The position numbers and the translations under genes are program-made. DNA of 64,000 nucleotides, taken from the NCBI GenBank assembly GCA_023393165.1, contig JAEWMJ010000043.1, positions 1 to 64,000 on the forward strand, given 5' to 3'. The stretch is from Bacillota bacterium. Its GTDB lineage: Bacteria; Bacillota; Clostridia; Christensenellales; Christensenellaceae. Numbering within the stretch: the stretch's first letter is position 1; every line of letters begins with the position of its first letter. Shown here in pieces: positions 25,415-33,892 of the stretch. The notes beneath the pieces were generated by a model, which saw only the letters and a list, made by a program, of their open reading frames with translations, was not told the DNA's origin and did not search any database.

Positions 25415-26062
25415 TTATTCTACGCTTAAGGTTAAATCGGTGAGCAGCTGCGCTTTTTCAGCGGCCTCAATAATGCTTTCCGTTATTTGCGTGCCTTTTC
25501 TGATCAGCACCCGGCCATCCGCATCAAGAATATCCGATCCTACCGTTTTGCCCAGCAGGTATTCCCTTTGCTCTCTTTCATATGCCGAAAGCGACGAGGA
25601 GCTGTCTTCTCCTTTTTCCTCTTCAAATACGATATCGCTGCTCAAAAACATGAGATCGTTTGCGATGGTCAGGATTTCCTTTCCTTCGACTTCAGCGCCG
25701 GTATCGATCTGCAGAGTCTGGATCTCGCCGGTAGATTCATTGAATGTAAAATCCTTAACATTGCCGATAACGTCTCCCATGCTGGATACGCATTTTATTC
25801 CGAAGAGCAATATCAAATCCCCGGCATGCCCAATATCCCTGGCGTTTTCTACGCTTCTTGTAATAATAAAATCTTTGCCGATATTCATGACGTCGCTCAT
25901 CCTGAGCAAACGCAGATCGTACTCGTTTTTATCACCTATTAAAACCATAGCACTGATCTTTTTGGTTTGCGCGTCAATTGCAAAGCCTTTAGAGATTCCG
26001 CAACGAACGCCTTCTTTTATTCCCATTACCGGCATTCCGACTATCTGCAATCCCTTTTTCAC
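25415..26062 (-). CDS. PRC-barrel domain protein
   Basis: 215 residues with two PRC-barrel domains: about residues 5-75 (GMPVMGIKEGVRCGISKGFA) and 80-155 (IKCVSSMGDVIGNVKDFTFN). A third short beta segment near the end reads LDADGRVLIRKGTQITESII. Such proteins are small adaptor barrels, some tied to sporulation (YlmC/YmxH) or membrane-bound complexes. The GTG start at 26062 has AAGGAGG upstream and lies just after the VanW gene stop. It is the last gene of a three-gene envelope operon. Confidence 0.82.
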   Translation of the reverse strand: MKKGLQIVGMPVMGIKEGVRCGISKGFAIDAQTKKISAMVLIGDKNEYDLRLLRMSDVMNIGKDFIITRSVENARDIGHAGDLILLFGIKCVSSMGDVIGNVKDFTFNESTGEIQTLQIDTGAEVEGKEILTIANDLMFLSSDIVFEEEKGEDSSSSLSAYEREQREYLLGKTVGSDILDADGRVLIRKGTQITESIIEAAEKAQLLTDLTLSVE

Positions 26063-26076
26063 TATTCTTATCCTCC

Positions 26077-27474
26077 TTATTTTTCCTGGGCGTCTGTGCC
26101 CTCTAATATAATTCCCTTGATCGTGGGATAATTGTCTTTTGAAATCAACTCCGTATCCACAACTTTTCCGTCTTTCATATAATTGCGGTATACTTCAACA
26201 ACATATCCCGGACGCGCGGATACCTGCGTTTGCCTTGCGCCGACCGGCAGGACATTGGTATAAATAATATCCGGAGACGGGGGGGTGATCTTCTGCAATA
26301 TATTGTTTTCTATATCCACCGTCATCCCGTCCGGCATCGGCTCGCCATATATCCCAATTCTCACCGTCAGGCCTTCAAATTTTGCGCTGATATAAATGGG
26401 ACATTCGGTTGTATTTTTAATCTTTAAGTCCTTATCGTCCCAATTCAGCGTGGAATCAAGGCCAACCGGCAGATAGCTGGACGGCCAGGTGTGATGCACC
26501 CTTTCCACAATCTCCATATTGGCAAGCAGCGCAGCATTGTACAGCGTGCCCGACACCTGACAGATGCCTCCGCCGTATTCGTTGGTCAGCTTTTTTCCAT
26601 CCATAATGGCAGGCGCTTTCTTGAAGCCTTTTTCCGGCGTCCTTTCTCCCACAAGATCGTTGATGGACAAAACCTGTCCGGGATCCAATTTGTATCCGTC
26701 CAACGCCTTGCACATCAGAGAGATATTCGTATTCCTGTTTTCGTCGTCTGTGGACCGCGTCTCGCAGAAACCGATCAGCGACGTATTTTTCTTCAGATAA
26801 TCCTCGGTTATTTGAGGTCCTACTTCCCTGCCGCTGATTGTTAGTTCTGAATAATCGCCCGCCTTGATCCTTTCCTCAATTATGTGAACGGTTTCACCGA
26901 CATCAATATCGTTCCCATTTTCACCCTTAGTATAAGTGAACGTTTTTGATTCTTTAACAAAAACAGCCTGGGCGTCAACCGCCGGTTTATTGTACGCTGA
27001 GACAAATTGCTCTACTGTATTCCGCAGCTTGCTTTCGTCTATCAAGATTTCCGAATCAAAATCACGGCCGACCGAAAGCTCGGCGCTTTTATTAAACCTG
27101 TCCGGCAGCGAATCATCCTTGTTTTTATTATAATTAAACGCCTCGTCCAGTATTTTTTGCGCATTAGTACTGATTCCCAGATCCCCTGCATCGAACACGG
27201 TTTTCTTGCCCTCATAATTAACAGTCAGCTGGATCTTGGCCAGCGTATCGTCCGCGCTGCTCAGGACCAATTTTGACGCCTGGTCATAGCTCATGCCTGA
27301 AATATCCGTGCCGCTGATTGAAACGCCCTGGGCAAACTGATCCTGTTCTATCGCGCGGCTGACACCCGCAAGGCCGCCGGTTAAAAGAACAGCGGAAACT
27401 ACAGCTGTAACCAGCATTGTGTTTTTTGCAAATAAACTACTATTGCGCCTTTTACCCCTACTGCCGTTTTTCAT
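26077..27474 (-). CDS. VanW family protein with YoaR-type domain
   Basis: 465 residues: short cytoplasmic tail, one membrane segment (about residues 17-38), an extracellular peptidoglycan-binding-like (YoaR, PF12229 type) region to about residue 210, and a VanW domain. The VanW core is marked by NEYGGGICQVSGTLYNAAL and HHTWPSSYLPVGLDSTLNW. VanW function is unknown but the family is linked to cell-wall processes. Its ATG overlaps the upstream gene stop by four bases (ATGA), so the two are translationally coupled. Confidence 0.88.
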   Translation of the reverse strand: MKNGSRGKRRNSSLFAKNTMLVTAVVSAVLLTGGLAGVSRAIEQDQFAQGVSISGTDISGMSYDQASKLVLSSADDTLAKIQLTVNYEGKKTVFDAGDLGISTNAQKILDEAFNYNKNKDDSLPDRFNKSAELSVGRDFDSEILIDESKLRNTVEQFVSAYNKPAVDAQAVFVKESKTFTYTKGENGNDIDVGETVHIIEERIKAGDYSELTISGREVGPQITEDYLKKNTSLIGFCETRSTDDENRNTNISLMCKALDGYKLDPGQVLSINDLVGERTPEKGFKKAPAIMDGKKLTNEYGGGICQVSGTLYNAALLANMEIVERVHHTWPSSYLPVGLDSTLNWDDKDLKIKNTTECPIYISAKFEGLTVRIGIYGEPMPDGMTVDIENNILQKITPPSPDIIYTNVLPVGARQTQVSARPGYVVEVYRNYMKDGKVVDTELISKDNYPTIKGIILEGTDAQEK

Positions 27475-28874
27475 ACCGTATTCTGCCTATCTGCGTTATG
27501 TAAAATTGTCATTATTTCCTTCAATCTGAATTTTTCCTGTGCCGTCAGATCGTATTTCTTGTTCAGGAATCCAAACATCATACGCGATGCATCTTCCATT
27601 TGTCCGGCCTTTACGAGACAATCCAGCATTTGGAGCTCGGCATACTTTGGATTCTGCATGTTTTGGGCGGCAGTCCTAAACAGATTGTAGGCTACAAGAT
27701 AATTTTCCTGCTCCATCAGGCCTGCAGCCTTTCGTAAAATGGACTTTTCCCTGTCTTCTTCTTCCGCAACAGGCGCTTTAGCAGGAATGTTCTCATTTTC
27801 CGTCTCTATTTCATCGTTCCGCTCTTCATCAGTCTCCGCCTCCGCAGTATACTGCCCAGAGACCTCTTCCGCTTCTTCCGGCTCTATTTCTTCAACCGGC
27901 TCTTCATCGGACTCAAATTCCGCCGCATACTCTTCCACGGCTTCCTGCGCTTCTTCCGGTTCTATTTCTTCGGTCCGTTCTTCACCGGACTCAGGCTTTA
28001 CTGTATACTGTTCAGCGTCGTCTTCCGCTTCTTCCGGTTCTATTTCTTCGGCAGGCTCTTCATCGGACTCAGGCTCCGCCGTAAACTCTTCCACGGCTTC
28101 CTGCGCTTCTTCCGGTTCTATTTCTTCAACCGGCTCTTCACCGGACTCAGGCTCCACCGTAAACTCTTCCACGGCTTCCTGCGTTTCTTCCGGTTCTATT
28201 TCTTCAACCGGTTCTTCATCGGACTCAGGTTCTACTGTATACTGTTCAGCGTCGTCTTCCGCTTCTTCCAGCTCTGTTTCTTTTATGTTGATAAGCTCCA
28301 CAGGTTCGTAAGCGACAGCCGGCATAGTGAGGTCTGCGTCCACGTCTCCCGCTTCATATGTCCCAACAGCGTCCATACCGGCCGGTACGGATTCCGTTTC
28401 ATCCACGGCGGCTTCGATTTTCCGCGTCTCATGATACAGCTCTTCTTCTTCATCTGCCGCTACGGAGATTTCCTGCGCGGCAATACCCGCGAGATACTCC
28501 TCCATCAAATCATCCCTGGAAGAAACACTCTGGGCTGCAGATGCTTCCCGGTTCTTTACGCTCAGTTTCCTTGCGGCGCCGCCGGCATTTCCATTCGCAT
28601 ACGCCCGCGCTCTCTTATCTTTTCTGTGGTGCATATACTGCAGCAGCAGAAAAACCATTAAAAGCAAAACGGCTACCAACACGATAAACAGCAGGTAAAC
28701 CGTAAAACTGCCGAACATAAATCCAAACAGCGTAACAAGAACCGCGCATACGCCAGCAAGCGCCATAATAATGATTCCATTTATATTTTTTTTTGCAGGT
28801 TTGGCATTAATAACGGAACTAATCAGTATGCCAACCGCAACAATTACAGCTATGATAATGATGTATAATTCCAT
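27471..28874 (-). CDS. Membrane protein with acidic 26-residue repeats
   Basis: 467 residues. Three transmembrane helices lie within the first 80 residues. A basic stretch (HHRKDKRARAY) follows, then a long acidic region. That region holds about six copies of a 26-residue unit with core EEPVEEIEPEEAQEAVEE, encoded by near-identical 78-bp DNA repeats (27830-28290). The last 90 residues form a TPR-like helical domain (YLVAYNLFRTAAQNM). I do not know its function. It is coupled to a VanW gene, so an envelope role is likely. The repeat array is prone to length change. Confidence 0.75.
   Translation of the reverse strand: MELYIIIIAVIVAVGILISSVINAKPAKKNINGIIIMALAGVCAVLVTLFGFMFGSFTVYLLFIVLVAVLLLMVFLLLQYMHHRKDKRARAYANGNAGGAARKLSVKNREASAAQSVSSRDDLMEEYLAGIAAQEISVAADEEEELYHETRKIEAAVDETESVPAGMDAVGTYEAGDVDADLTMPAVAYEPVELINIKETELEEAEDDAEQYTVEPESDEEPVEEIEPEETQEAVEEFTVEPESGEEPVEEIEPEEAQEAVEEFTAEPESDEEPAEEIEPEEAEDDAEQYTVKPESGEERTEEIEPEEAQEAVEEYAAEFESDEEPVEEIEPEEAEEVSGQYTAEAETDEERNDEIETENENIPAKAPVAEEEDREKSILRKAAGLMEQENYLVAYNLFRTAAQNMQNPKYAELQMLDCLVKAGQMEDASRMMFGFLNKKYDLTAQEKFRLKEIMTILHNADRQNTV
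27830..28290. repeat. 78-bp tandem repeat inside the acidic membrane protein
   Basis: About six tandem in-frame units encode alternating EPESDEEP and EPESGEEP heads. Neighbouring units are nearly identical at DNA level, which suggests recent expansion. Confidence 0.7.
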
Positions 28875-28984
28875 TTAACTTGTATCGCTCACTCCCCGCT
28901 GTAAACCAACATTTATGCGCACCATCTTAGTATTCGAATATTTTGCCATATTATGAGTTTTTTTAGCATATTACGGAATTATCA

Positions 28985-29206
28985 TTAGATATGATTATAC
29001 CGTTTTTTCCGCCACATTGTCAACAATTTACAAAGTTTGACGAGTAAAAATGTTAAAATAAATGGAGTTTTTTTCATTTTTTTGTCAAATTTTAAGCCAA
29101 GCCTAACCGGCCCCGCCAATAAAGTCATTGAAGCCGGGGATATCACCGCCTTAGGAGCCCTCAAAAATTTACCCCGCAGGTACACTATAAGCTTATGTCC
29201 ATCCAT
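28985..29206 (-). CDS. Possible small basic membrane-associated protein
   Basis: A 73-residue ORF in the otherwise empty 400-base stretch before cotJA. It is rich in Lys and Arg with a hydrophobic patch (PFILTFLLVKLCKLLTMW). It has no convincing ribosome binding site and I do not recognise it. Apart from this ORF I see nothing in 28875-29275. Confidence 0.25.
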   Translation of the reverse strand: MDGHKLIVYLRGKFLRAPKAVISPASMTLLAGPVRLGLKFDKKMKKTPFILTFLLVKLCKLLTMWRKKRYNHI

Positions 29207-29275
29207 TCACTGTAACAATATGACCCAATATGTATATTATATAGTAATCATTGTAAAGGAGGATTATAATATCCT

Positions 29276-29527
29276 ATGATTGACGAGGACATAATTGATA
29301 CTTATGCACGAGACAATAGAAATTGTATACCACAGGAAACCACTATCACAAATGTAAGACTTGCGTCAGCATATGTGCCTTTTCAGAAATTCTGCGCAAC
29401 CTTCTCCCCCATCAAATCGCTGGCGGAAGGCACGGCTTTTCCGGAACTATATAGCCCCTATAGTCCTATGTTGAGCGAACAAATAAAGGTAAAGGAGAAA
29501 AGGCTATGGACAGAAATGATTTATTAA
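29276..29527 (+). CDS. cotJA: Spore coat associated protein CotJA
   Basis: 83 residues. The CotJA signature, ASAYVPFQKFCATFSP followed by EGTAFPELYSPY, is intact. RBS AAAGGAGG lies upstream. An AGGAT/ATCCT inverted repeat partly covers it. CotJA is a small coat component expressed in the mother cell under SigE in Bacillus; no clear SigE promoter could be picked out here. The end overlaps the start of cotJB by 22 bases, as usual in this operon. It marks the organism as a spore former. Confidence 0.88.
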   Translation: MIDEDIIDTYARDNRNCIPQETTITNVRLASAYVPFQKFCATFSPIKSLAEGTAFPELYSPYSPMLSEQIKVKEKRLWTEMIY

Positions 29528-29781
29528 GGCAGCTCTCGGCTCTGGATTTTTACGCCGTGGATCTGCATCTGTTTTTAGACACGCATCCCAACGACCGGGA
29601 AGCGCTCGCAAAGTTCAATGAAGTAGTTACGGAAGCGGATGTGCTCCGCCGTGAATATGAAAAAATGTGCGGTCCCCTGACCTCATACCGTGTGCCCAGC
29701 AAGTTTCCGTGGCAGTGGCCCAGCGATCCTTGGCCTTGGCAAAATGAATTTAATTTTAAATTGGCGGGAGATGAATTTTAA
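29506..29781 (+). CDS. cotJB: Spore coat protein CotJB
   Basis: 91 residues with the family features LSALDFYAVDLHLFLDTHP and the Trp/Pro-rich tail SKFPWQWPSDPWPW. RBS AAAGGAG lies within the end of cotJA. It works with CotJA and CotJC in the inner coat. Length is normal. Confidence 0.9.
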   Translation: MDRNDLLRQLSALDFYAVDLHLFLDTHPNDREALAKFNEVVTEADVLRREYEKMCGPLTSYRVPSKFPWQWPSDPWPWQNEFNFKLAGDEF

Positions 29782-29783
29782 TT

Positions 29784-30008
29784 ATGTGGTTATATGAAAA
29801 AAAGCTGGAATACCCAATCAAGATCAAGAATCCCAATCCCAAGATGGCAAAATACATCATAACGCAATACGGGGGCCCGGACGGAGAATTGGCAGCTTCA
29901 CTCAGGTACTTAAGTCAAAGATTTTCCATGGTTACGCCGCAGGCTAAAGCGACGCTCAATGACATTGGTACGGAAGAACCAGCACACGGAATCGTGTCAT
30001 TGAGGTAA
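29784..30008 (+). pseudogene. cotJC: Truncated CotJC (manganese catalase-like)
   Basis: Only the first 74 residues of a protein normally about 190-200 long. The start MWLYEKKLEYPIKIKNPNP and the ferritin-like helix GPDGELAASLRYLSQRF are normal. After DIGTEE, where the family continues to a metal-binding FAHLE segment, the sequence changes to PAHGIVSLR and stops. No continuation was found in any frame in the next 170 bases. Most of the di-manganese site is therefore missing and the protein is probably non-functional. Confidence 0.75.
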
Positions 30009-30040
30009 CAAAAAACGCCGAAATTTGATCCTTGCTACCG

Positions 30041-30154
30041 TTAAGAGATTTTCAGTTGAATACAGCTATGAACAGGCACATTTTTACCCTTCAGCTTTTT
30101 TAAAAACGCTTCATAACCGATATATTTGGCGTCAGCTGTAAGCAGCGCTTTTCT
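30041..30154 (-). pseudogene. Possible C-terminal fragment of a sugar-binding protein
   Basis: A minus-strand frame reads KALLTADAKYIGYEAFLKK and ends normally, but a stop precedes it. The pattern resembles the last 35 residues of periplasmic ribose-type binding proteins or LacI regulators. It is very short, so the call is weak. It sits exactly where cotJC breaks off, as if a deletion joined two genes. Confidence 0.3.
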
Positions 30155-30177
30155 TCAGCAAATAAATGCGTTAACAT

Positions 30178-31215
30178 TTAATAAACCATCGTAGCTTCAT
30201 CAAATAAAGCTTTGATGTTTGCCGGCGGTACATCCGGCATAATTGCTTCGTGGCTGGGCGATATGATCAGGCCTGTCGGAAAAATAGCGCGCAGCTGCCG
30301 CACTTTTTCCCTGACATCAGCGGGCGATCCGTTTACAAGCAGGTTTTGCGTATCCACGCCGCCGCAAAATGCGACCTTATCGCCAAATTGACCGTGCAAT
30401 TCCAGCGGGTCCATACCGGCCGCGAGCGCCTGCATCGGATGAATGACATCCACTCCGGCCTGAATCAGGTCGGGGATGATCTCGGCAATGGAACCGCAGG
30501 AATGGTAGATTACCTTGAGTCCGTAGCTGTGCGCCTGTTCCACCAATTTTCTGCATCCGGGCATTACAAATCTGCGGATCATATCAGGCGACAGCATCAG
30601 CCCCCGCTGGCTCCCCATGTCGTTGCCGATCAGAACCGCTTTCAGCTTGCCTTTGGCCGCATCATAAAAAATTTCATTTGCCTTTAAATAAAACGCAGTG
30701 ATCTTATCATTGACATATTCATAAATCTCCGGATTTGCAAGCATATTCATCATTGCCGTTTCCATGCCGAATGCCGCGCACGCATCCTGAAAATGCGCCG
30801 ACCACATCATTCCGAGCATCACCTTATCATCCGGCGCCTTTTGAGCCAGATACCTGCATTTTTCCCTGTCAATATATTGGGCAGGATCGGGCCATTTGAA
30901 AAAGAACGTATCTTCAGGTCCTTCAGCATCCTTGAAACATCCGCCGGCGGTAAGGGTCCTTTCTTCCGAATCCACTTTTCCGTCCATATACCAATCAAAA
31001 GCGGCATAAATCGCGTTTGCCGTTTCGGATTCATACGGAACCTCCACGGCATAAAAATCGTCGCCCACAGCCAACTTTAATGCATGGAAATCATTTACGC
31101 CATAATAATCGAACAATGCGGGCCGGGCTTTAATATCCGGCATTCCCAGCCACGCCGCAGGCCTGTCAACCGGTCTTCTTTCAACAGTTGCTAAAAATCT
31201 TTCAACACTATCCAT
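30178..31215 (-). CDS. Uroporphyrinogen decarboxylase-like protein (corrinoid methyltransferase type), copy 1
   Basis: 345 residues of the URO-D/MtaA-type TIM barrel. Segments include VKVIYHSCGSI-like LKVIYHSCGSIAEIIPDL, where metal-binding MtaA proteins use His and Cys, and DVIHPMQALAAGMDPLELH. True HemE signatures at the N-terminus are lacking, so heme synthesis is unlikely. Members of this branch usually move methyl groups from corrinoids or act in catabolism of methylated compounds, but no corrinoid protein is adjacent. It is divergent from an AraC regulator, which probably controls it. Confidence 0.8.
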   Translation of the reverse strand: MDSVERFLATVERRPVDRPAAWLGMPDIKARPALFDYYGVNDFHALKLAVGDDFYAVEVPYESETANAIYAAFDWYMDGKVDSEERTLTAGGCFKDAEGPEDTFFFKWPDPAQYIDREKCRYLAQKAPDDKVMLGMMWSAHFQDACAAFGMETAMMNMLANPEIYEYVNDKITAFYLKANEIFYDAAKGKLKAVLIGNDMGSQRGLMLSPDMIRRFVMPGCRKLVEQAHSYGLKVIYHSCGSIAEIIPDLIQAGVDVIHPMQALAAGMDPLELHGQFGDKVAFCGGVDTQNLLVNGSPADVREKVRQLRAIFPTGLIISPSHEAIMPDVPPANIKALFDEATMVY

Positions 31216-31374
31216 AGGTTTGCTTTGGAATGACGCGCTGCATGTTTTAAAAGCACATCATTATTCCTTTCTTTTTCATTCCTTGTTACGATTCACAATT
31301 TTTTTAATAAAATGCATAGGTTTGACAGATACTTTACTTCCGATTATAATTACTCAAAGTGTGGTATACCATGA

Positions 31375-32217
31375 TTGGATTTGAAAATCGCATGGACATT
31401 TTTTATGGATAACATTGAATTTAAGTTTTTTAACGATTTTATAAATAAAGTGCAGTTTAAAATCCTTGAACACGGGTATCTTAAGGCCGGTTCTGATTGG
31501 AAATTTATGCAGCTTTCTTCGCCTTTCAACCGGCTGTATTTTGTTTTAAAAGGAACTGCCGGCATCCATTGCGGATCCGAACATATCCGGCTTGAGCCGG
31601 GAAAGATGTATCTGATTCCTTTAAACAATACGTGCGACTATATTTGCAGCAATATATTGAATAAGTTCTATATACATTTCAGGCTCGAGTTCATTCCGGG
31701 ACACGATTTATTTGAAGGATACAAGCCGTGCGAGGGTTTGCCGTTTGAGGAATATCTTGTCAGGGAGCTTATTGACAGCGGCAGGCAAGGCGATATCAAC
31801 GGCCTGCTCAATTGCAAAGGAATACTGTTGTCCTGCATTTCCCGCTTTATACAAGAGAATTCGGAACATTTGCAGGAGCAGATAAAACTCTCCTCCAAAT
31901 ATGAAAAACTATACGGTTATATTATGAATAACTGCAATGCGGAATTAAGAGTGACCGAAATTGCCCGGTATATGAATTTGCCTTTAGTAAATTTATCTAA
32001 AAACTTTAAAAACGATATGGGAACCACTTTGAAGAAATTCCTTGACGGAAAAATCATTCAAAAAGCCGAAGAGATGCTTCTGGTAACCGATAAAGCCGTT
32101 AAAGAAATTGCTTTTGAGTTGAAATTCTCAGACGAATTTCATTTTTCAAGGTTTTTCAAAAGATATACAGGCCTATCTCCCAGTTTGTACCGCCAGAGAA
32201 ACAATACTTTCAAGTAA
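31375..32217 (+). CDS. AraC family regulator, copy 1
   Basis: Cupin-like N-terminal sensor half (about residues 30-150) and a C-terminal double helix-turn-helix (about 185-275) with VTEIARYMNLPLVNLSKNFK and FSDEFHFSRFFKRYTGLSPS. The start is uncertain: ATG at 31375 or at 31405 (MDNIEFKFF); neither has a strong ribosome binding site. It is divergent from the URO-D-like gene across a 160-base intergenic region, so local activation of that gene is the simplest idea. The effector is unknown. Confidence 0.87.
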   Translation: MDLKIAWTFFMDNIEFKFFNDFINKVQFKILEHGYLKAGSDWKFMQLSSPFNRLYFVLKGTAGIHCGSEHIRLEPGKMYLIPLNNTCDYICSNILNKFYIHFRLEFIPGHDLFEGYKPCEGLPFEEYLVRELIDSGRQGDINGLLNCKGILLSCISRFIQENSEHLQEQIKLSSKYEKLYGYIMNNCNAELRVTEIARYMNLPLVNLSKNFKNDMGTTLKKFLDGKIIQKAEEMLLVTDKAVKEIAFELKFSDEFHFSRFFKRYTGLSPSLYRQRNNTFK

Positions 32218-32242
32218 GCACTTATTAAATAAGGAATGTTGG

Positions 32243-32362
32243 ATGGGCGAACCGGTTTTGCGTTCTGCTAGGAATGAAACCGCAGGAATAGCAGCGCTGT
32301 TTCAAGGTTTCAGCGACACAGAAGGGCACAAAAGCCAGCCGGCAGACAGCGCTCCGAATTAA
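32243..32362 (+). CDS. Possible 39-residue ORF
   Basis: A short open frame (MGEPVLRSARNETAGIAALF and on) fills half of the gap between the AraC gene and the second URO-D-like gene. It has no good ribosome binding site and no recognised relatives. It is listed only because nothing else explains the stretch. Confidence 0.2.
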   Translation: MGEPVLRSARNETAGIAALFQGFSDTEGHKSQPADSAPN

Positions 32363-32403
32363 TCAGCGTTTACTCAAGCAGACCGTCTGTATCATTTTAT
32401 GGG

Positions 32404-32431
32404 CCCGCACCAAACCGGCGTCCGGTGCGGG
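32404..32431. terminator. Hairpin between convergent genes
   Basis: CCCGCACC and GGTGCGGG form an 8-bp stem between the convergent AraC (+) and URO-D-like (-) genes. T runs are weak on both strands, so termination is only probable. Confidence 0.4.
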
Positions 32432-32470
32432 TCATACTATATAGGTCTCACGGGTTCAATGCGGCTTTTA

Positions 32471-33697
32471 CTACTCATCCAGAGCATCGAACATGGCGAT
32501 GATATTCTCGGGAGGACAATCCGGCATAATGTTGTGGACGGTGTTGAATACGAAGCCGCCGCCCGGCGCCAGTAGGTCCACCTGCCGTTTGACGTGGTCG
32601 CGAACCTCCTCAGGCGTCCCATGGTTCAGAATATTCCTCGTATCGCAGCCGCCTCCCCAAAAGGTGATATCTGCGCCGAATTCCTTTTTCAGGAGAGCTG
32701 CATCCATATCCCGCGCGGTGATCTGTACGGGGTTGATCACATCATAACCCGCTTCGATCAAATCGGGCATGAGCAGATATATCGACCCGCAGGAATGCAG
32801 GAACGTCTTCATCCCGGAATGTTTGTGCACATATTCGTTGAGCATCGTGTGGCGCGGCTTAAAGAGACTTTTATAAATTTCCGGCTTCATGAAAGGACCG
32901 GAATCCATGCCCAGATCGTCGCCGAACCGCAGGATATCGCAAACGTCCCCCACATAATGGCATACTTTTTCAAGCGTTGCAAGGTGCCTTTCCATCAGCG
33001 CGTCCAGCAGGCGCTCCACCCCTTCCGGATCAAGCAGCAGGTCGCAGAGAAAATTGTCTATGCCGCGCAGGAAGGTGCCCCATTCAAAGAGGTTGCAACC
33101 GCAGACGATCATGATAGCGCGGCCGGTGCTTTCGCGCAGGGCAATGGCGCGCCGGCGCAGTTCCCGCCAGAAATTTTCGTCAGACGCGTGATCCCAGGGT
33201 GAATGAACCAGCGCCGACCATAATATCAGGGACATTTGACGGTCAAGGTCGGAAAGATCCTGTGGTATCTCGTCCGGATAGGGCACATAGGTGCCGTCAA
33301 AAAATGTGGCGCCTTCCGGCATGCGTGCGATCTTTATGTTGTCTTTGAAGACTTCTATCCCGGAGCCGGAGGATACGGTGTCGAACCACGCCGGTACGAA
33401 ACCGGTGCTGCCGTTTGCCAGGGGGAAAGGCTTCCAGTCCTCTTCCCGATCGTTGAATGTACGGCCGACGTCCACCGCGTCAATGCCGAAACGGTTCAGC
33501 ATCCATTCATCAGGCTGGGCGATCTGCTGCACCACATCGTATATTTTGGCGGATGCCGCGCCCGGCATCAGAACTTCTTTCAGATTGTTGTACGCAATCG
33601 CCGAAATACCTGAGCTGGGAGTTGCGCCCAGGTCCCGGGGAACGCGGTCCGGCTCGCGGTGTCCGATCGCCGCGAGTATACGCTCACGCCCCGTCAT
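32471..33697 (-). CDS. Uroporphyrinogen decarboxylase-like protein, copy 2
   Basis: 408 residues, longer than copy 1 by an N-terminal and an internal extension, with the same TIM-barrel hallmarks: MKTFLHSCGSIYLLMPDLIE (the His-x-Cys site) and GYDVINPVQITARDMD. It opens with TGRERILAAIGHREPDRVPRD, typical of the catabolic URO-D-like branch. RBS GGGGTG lies before the ATG. It is divergent from a second AraC gene. The two URO-D/AraC pairs look like diverged versions of one module. The substrate is not known. Confidence 0.82.
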   Translation of the reverse strand: MTGRERILAAIGHREPDRVPRDLGATPSSGISAIAYNNLKEVLMPGAASAKIYDVVQQIAQPDEWMLNRFGIDAVDVGRTFNDREEDWKPFPLANGSTGFVPAWFDTVSSGSGIEVFKDNIKIARMPEGATFFDGTYVPYPDEIPQDLSDLDRQMSLILWSALVHSPWDHASDENFWRELRRRAIALRESTGRAIMIVCGCNLFEWGTFLRGIDNFLCDLLLDPEGVERLLDALMERHLATLEKVCHYVGDVCDILRFGDDLGMDSGPFMKPEIYKSLFKPRHTMLNEYVHKHSGMKTFLHSCGSIYLLMPDLIEAGYDVINPVQITARDMDAALLKKEFGADITFWGGGCDTRNILNHGTPEEVRDHVKRQVDLLAPGGGFVFNTVHNIMPDCPPENIIAMFDALDE

Positions 33698-33892
33698 TGT
33701 TTGTCACCCCGGGCACAGAGTACTGCGCCGCGCTCTTCCCGCTGTATTCCTGCATTTATATTCATTGTTTTCCCTCCCTTATATCAAGTACTAATATGAT
33801 TCTAAACGATAAGCTCCGGTAATACTTGCCTTATAGTGAAATCCATTTTAAATATAATGAAAATGTTGTACAATGGTATGGGAGGAATGCAA

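Noticed and set aside
27830..28290. Regular repeats that might be taken for a CRISPR array
   Set aside because: The units are 78 bp, contiguous and in frame, with no unique spacers, so they are a coding tandem repeat.
27739..28311. Long Ser-rich plus-strand frame over the acidic repeats
   Set aside because: It is the reverse reading of the Glu-rich repeat region of the minus-strand membrane protein and has no ribosome binding site or known domain.
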